Source: CAKSKB01 sp034186235
Lineage (GTDB): Bacteria > Bacillota > Clostridia > HGM11514
Length of the DNA stretch: 8,484 nucleotides
Assembly (NCBI GenBank): GCA_034186235.1
Contig: JAXGBA010000063.1
Location: forward strand, 1-8,484
Direction: 5' to 3'
Each line of letters begins with the position of its first letter. Positions within the stretch are counted from its first letter, which is position 1. Made by a program: the position numbers and the translations under genes. A model generated the notes under the pieces. That model made no database searches. It saw nothing but the letters and a program-made list of their open reading frames with translations, and was not told the origin of the DNA. Shown in pieces: positions 7,401 to 8,484 of the stretch.

Positions 7401-7419
7401 CTATCATTTAAAATGGTAG
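7401..7419. promoter_or_regulatory. 19-bp near-palindrome, putative operator upstream of the lipoprotein gene
   Basis: CTATCATTTAAAATGGTAG has two 9-base arms around a central A at 7410. Eight of nine positions are complementary, the exception being T7404 against G7416. It abuts the TATAAT box on its upstream side, exactly where a bound regulator would block or reposition RNA polymerase. The odd length with a single central base suits a dimeric DNA-binding protein. No regulator gene is in the window, so the binding protein is unknown. Confidence 0.5.
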
Positions 7420-7425
7420 TATAAT
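7420..7425 (+). promoter_or_regulatory. Probable -10 box (TATAAT) for the lipoprotein gene
   Basis: A perfect TATAAT lies 18 bases before the lipoprotein start, next to AGGAGG at 7431-7436, so the leader RNA would be very short. No good -35 box is found at 16-18 bases spacing. The closest, TTGCGA at 7393-7398, is 21 bases away with the palindrome filling the spacer. That would suit a promoter needing an activator or weak without help. No hairpin terminator is visible between the rqcP stop and this point. Confidence 0.45.
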
Positions 7426-7443
7426 TTTATAGGAGGAAGGAAA

Positions 7444-8484
7444 ATGAAGAAATTTTCAAAACTAATTTCGTTTTTGCTGGCTGCGGCGGTTTTCTGCAGT
7501 CTGCTTTGCTCGTGCGGAGGGAAGGATGAACCCAAAAAGTCCTCTTTCAGCGACGATGAATCAAAGCATGTTAACCTCACCTGGTACATAAGGTCGAGAG
7601 AGCCTGAGGGCTTCAAGGATGTTATGGAAAAGGCTAACGAGTATCTCGGCGACAAGCTGAACGTTACGCTTGACCTTCGCTGCGTTGAGCCGGGCGACTA
7701 TGCCTCCAAGCTTCAGCTTGCGGCGGCTTCCGGCGAAAGCTTTGACCTTGTGTGGACGGCAAGATGGGCAAACAACTATGAGCAGAATGTTTCCAAAAAT
7801 GCGTTTCTGGCAATCGATGAAATCATCGATATGCCTGAGCTTTCCTACATCAAAAACCTGTATGCCGACGGTGTCTGGGACGCCTGCCGTGTGAACGGCA
7901 AGATTTACGGCGTGCCTGTTGAGCAGGTTATTTACAATCAGGACGGTATATGGTTCCAGAAGCAGTACATGGAAAAGTACGGCATCAATCCCTACGAAAA
8001 GCTCAAAACCACCAACGACCTTGAGGATATTTATCAGACCGTGCATGACGGCGAGCCGAACCTTATCATTTGCACAAGCGGCAACAGGGTTTGGGACAAG
8101 CGTAACATTGAAATTGCGGGCGGCTGGTATTTTGACGAGGACGGCAACATTACGGACATGACCGACTGGAAGGACCACGGTCTTGATTGGGCAAAGAGAA
8201 TGAGAGAGTGGAACGTTAAGGGCTTTTTCCCGGTGGATATTGCTACGTTTTCGGAGGAGGACTCCTATCTTAAGCAGGGTAAAATTCTCAGCCGCTACGG
8301 AAGATACCTTCCCGGCTGCGAGGGCAAAGCGGAGCTTGAGTACGGATATAAAGTCAACCACGTACCCACAAACGGCAAGCTGATTACGAGAAACTCGGTT
8401 CAGTCCACACTGACAGCCGTAAGCTACACCTCCAAAAACCCCGTTCGTGCCGTAAAGCTTATTCAGCTTATGCATGAGGACGAG
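7444..8484 (+). CDS. Extracellular solute-binding lipoprotein (ABC sugar uptake, DUF3502/LipO-like), 3' end missing
   Basis: Surface-anchored substrate receptor of a family 1 (sugar or oligosaccharide) ABC importer. The frame is open to the window edge, giving the first 347 residues; relatives usually exceed 500. A lipoprotein signal peptide is clear: basic MKK, a hydrophobic stretch (7-21), and lipobox LCSC with acylated Cys24, followed by a polar linker (25-42). The mature part has LTWYIRSREPEGFKDVMEKA, GDYASKLQLAAASGESFDLVWTA (written from about residue 85), and VNGKIYGVPVEQVIYNQDG, all patterns of this family. AGGAGG (7431-7436) sits seven bases before the ATG. It has its own TATAAT and palindrome, so it is probably not part of the rqcP operon. 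Asn codons are 17 AAC to 4 AAT, against 5 to 16 in divIB, suggesting high expression. Substrate and permease genes are not visible. Confidence 0.9.
   Translation, partial: MKKFSKLISFLLAAAVFCSLLCSCGGKDEPKKSSFSDDESKHVNLTWYIRSREPEGFKDVMEKANEYLGDKLNVTLDLRCVEPGDYASKLQLAAASGESFDLVWTARWANNYEQNVSKNAFLAIDEIIDMPELSYIKNLYADGVWDACRVNGKIYGVPVEQVIYNQDGIWFQKQYMEKYGINPYEKLKTTNDLEDIYQTVHDGEPNLIICTSGNRVWDKRNIEIAGGWYFDEDGNITDMTDWKDHGLDWAKRMREWNVKGFFPVDIATFSEEDSYLKQGKILSRYGRYLPGCEGKAELEYGYKVNHVPTNGKLITRNSVQSTLTAVSYTSKNPVRAVKLIQLMHEDE

Noticed and set aside
7561..8475. Long minus-strand open frame opposite the lipoprotein gene (304 codons)
   Set aside because: The + strand frame has a lipobox, a strong ribosome binding site and family motifs; the opposite frame is a by-product of its C-ending codons.

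Overview
The window looks like a chromosomal segment of a low- to mid-GC Gram-positive anaerobe of the class Clostridia, probably a gut-type Oscillospiraceae/Lachnospiraceae relative. This is inferred from gene order (murA-divIB-ylxW-sbp-ftsZ and yabM-yabN-yabO blocks), strong AGGAGG-type ribosome binding sites, TTG starts, and a DUF3502-like solute-binding lipoprotein. All eight genes are on the + strand and packed tightly.

Layout. Bases 1-232 hold no convincing gene. The first ~118 bases form an imperfect inverted repeat that is open on both strands, followed by a second hairpin at 141-172. Bases 233-4544 are a division and cell-wall (dcw) block: murA (peptidoglycan precursor synthesis), divIB/ftsQ (divisome), a DUF881/YlxW protein, a divergent small basic membrane protein (Sbp/DUF1290), and ftsZ. 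Gaps are -4 to 39 bases, so this is probably one transcription unit, closed by a hairpin terminator at 4562-4587. ftsA, which sits between sbp and ftsZ in Bacillus, is absent here.

Bases 4643-7348 are a second tight operon: a MurJ/SpoVB/YabM-type flippase, MazG, and the S4-domain protein RqcP/YabO. This matches the Bacillus yabM-yabN-yabO order. It lacks the downstream yabP, yabQ and divIC, and its MazG lacks the methylase domain of YabN. From 7444 to the right edge runs the first 347 residues of an extracellular solute-binding lipoprotein. It has its own TATAAT box preceded directly by a 19-bp near-palindrome (a likely operator), and its codon choice differs from the division genes.

Together the genes cover lipid II precursor synthesis and export, septum assembly, nucleotide-pool cleaning and rescue of stalled ribosomes, then a separately controlled nutrient-uptake gene. 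I see no clear undescribed system. The most unusual items are the palindromic element before murA, the joining of the two blocks with genes missing, the central loop of the flippase, and the putative operator before the lipoprotein.
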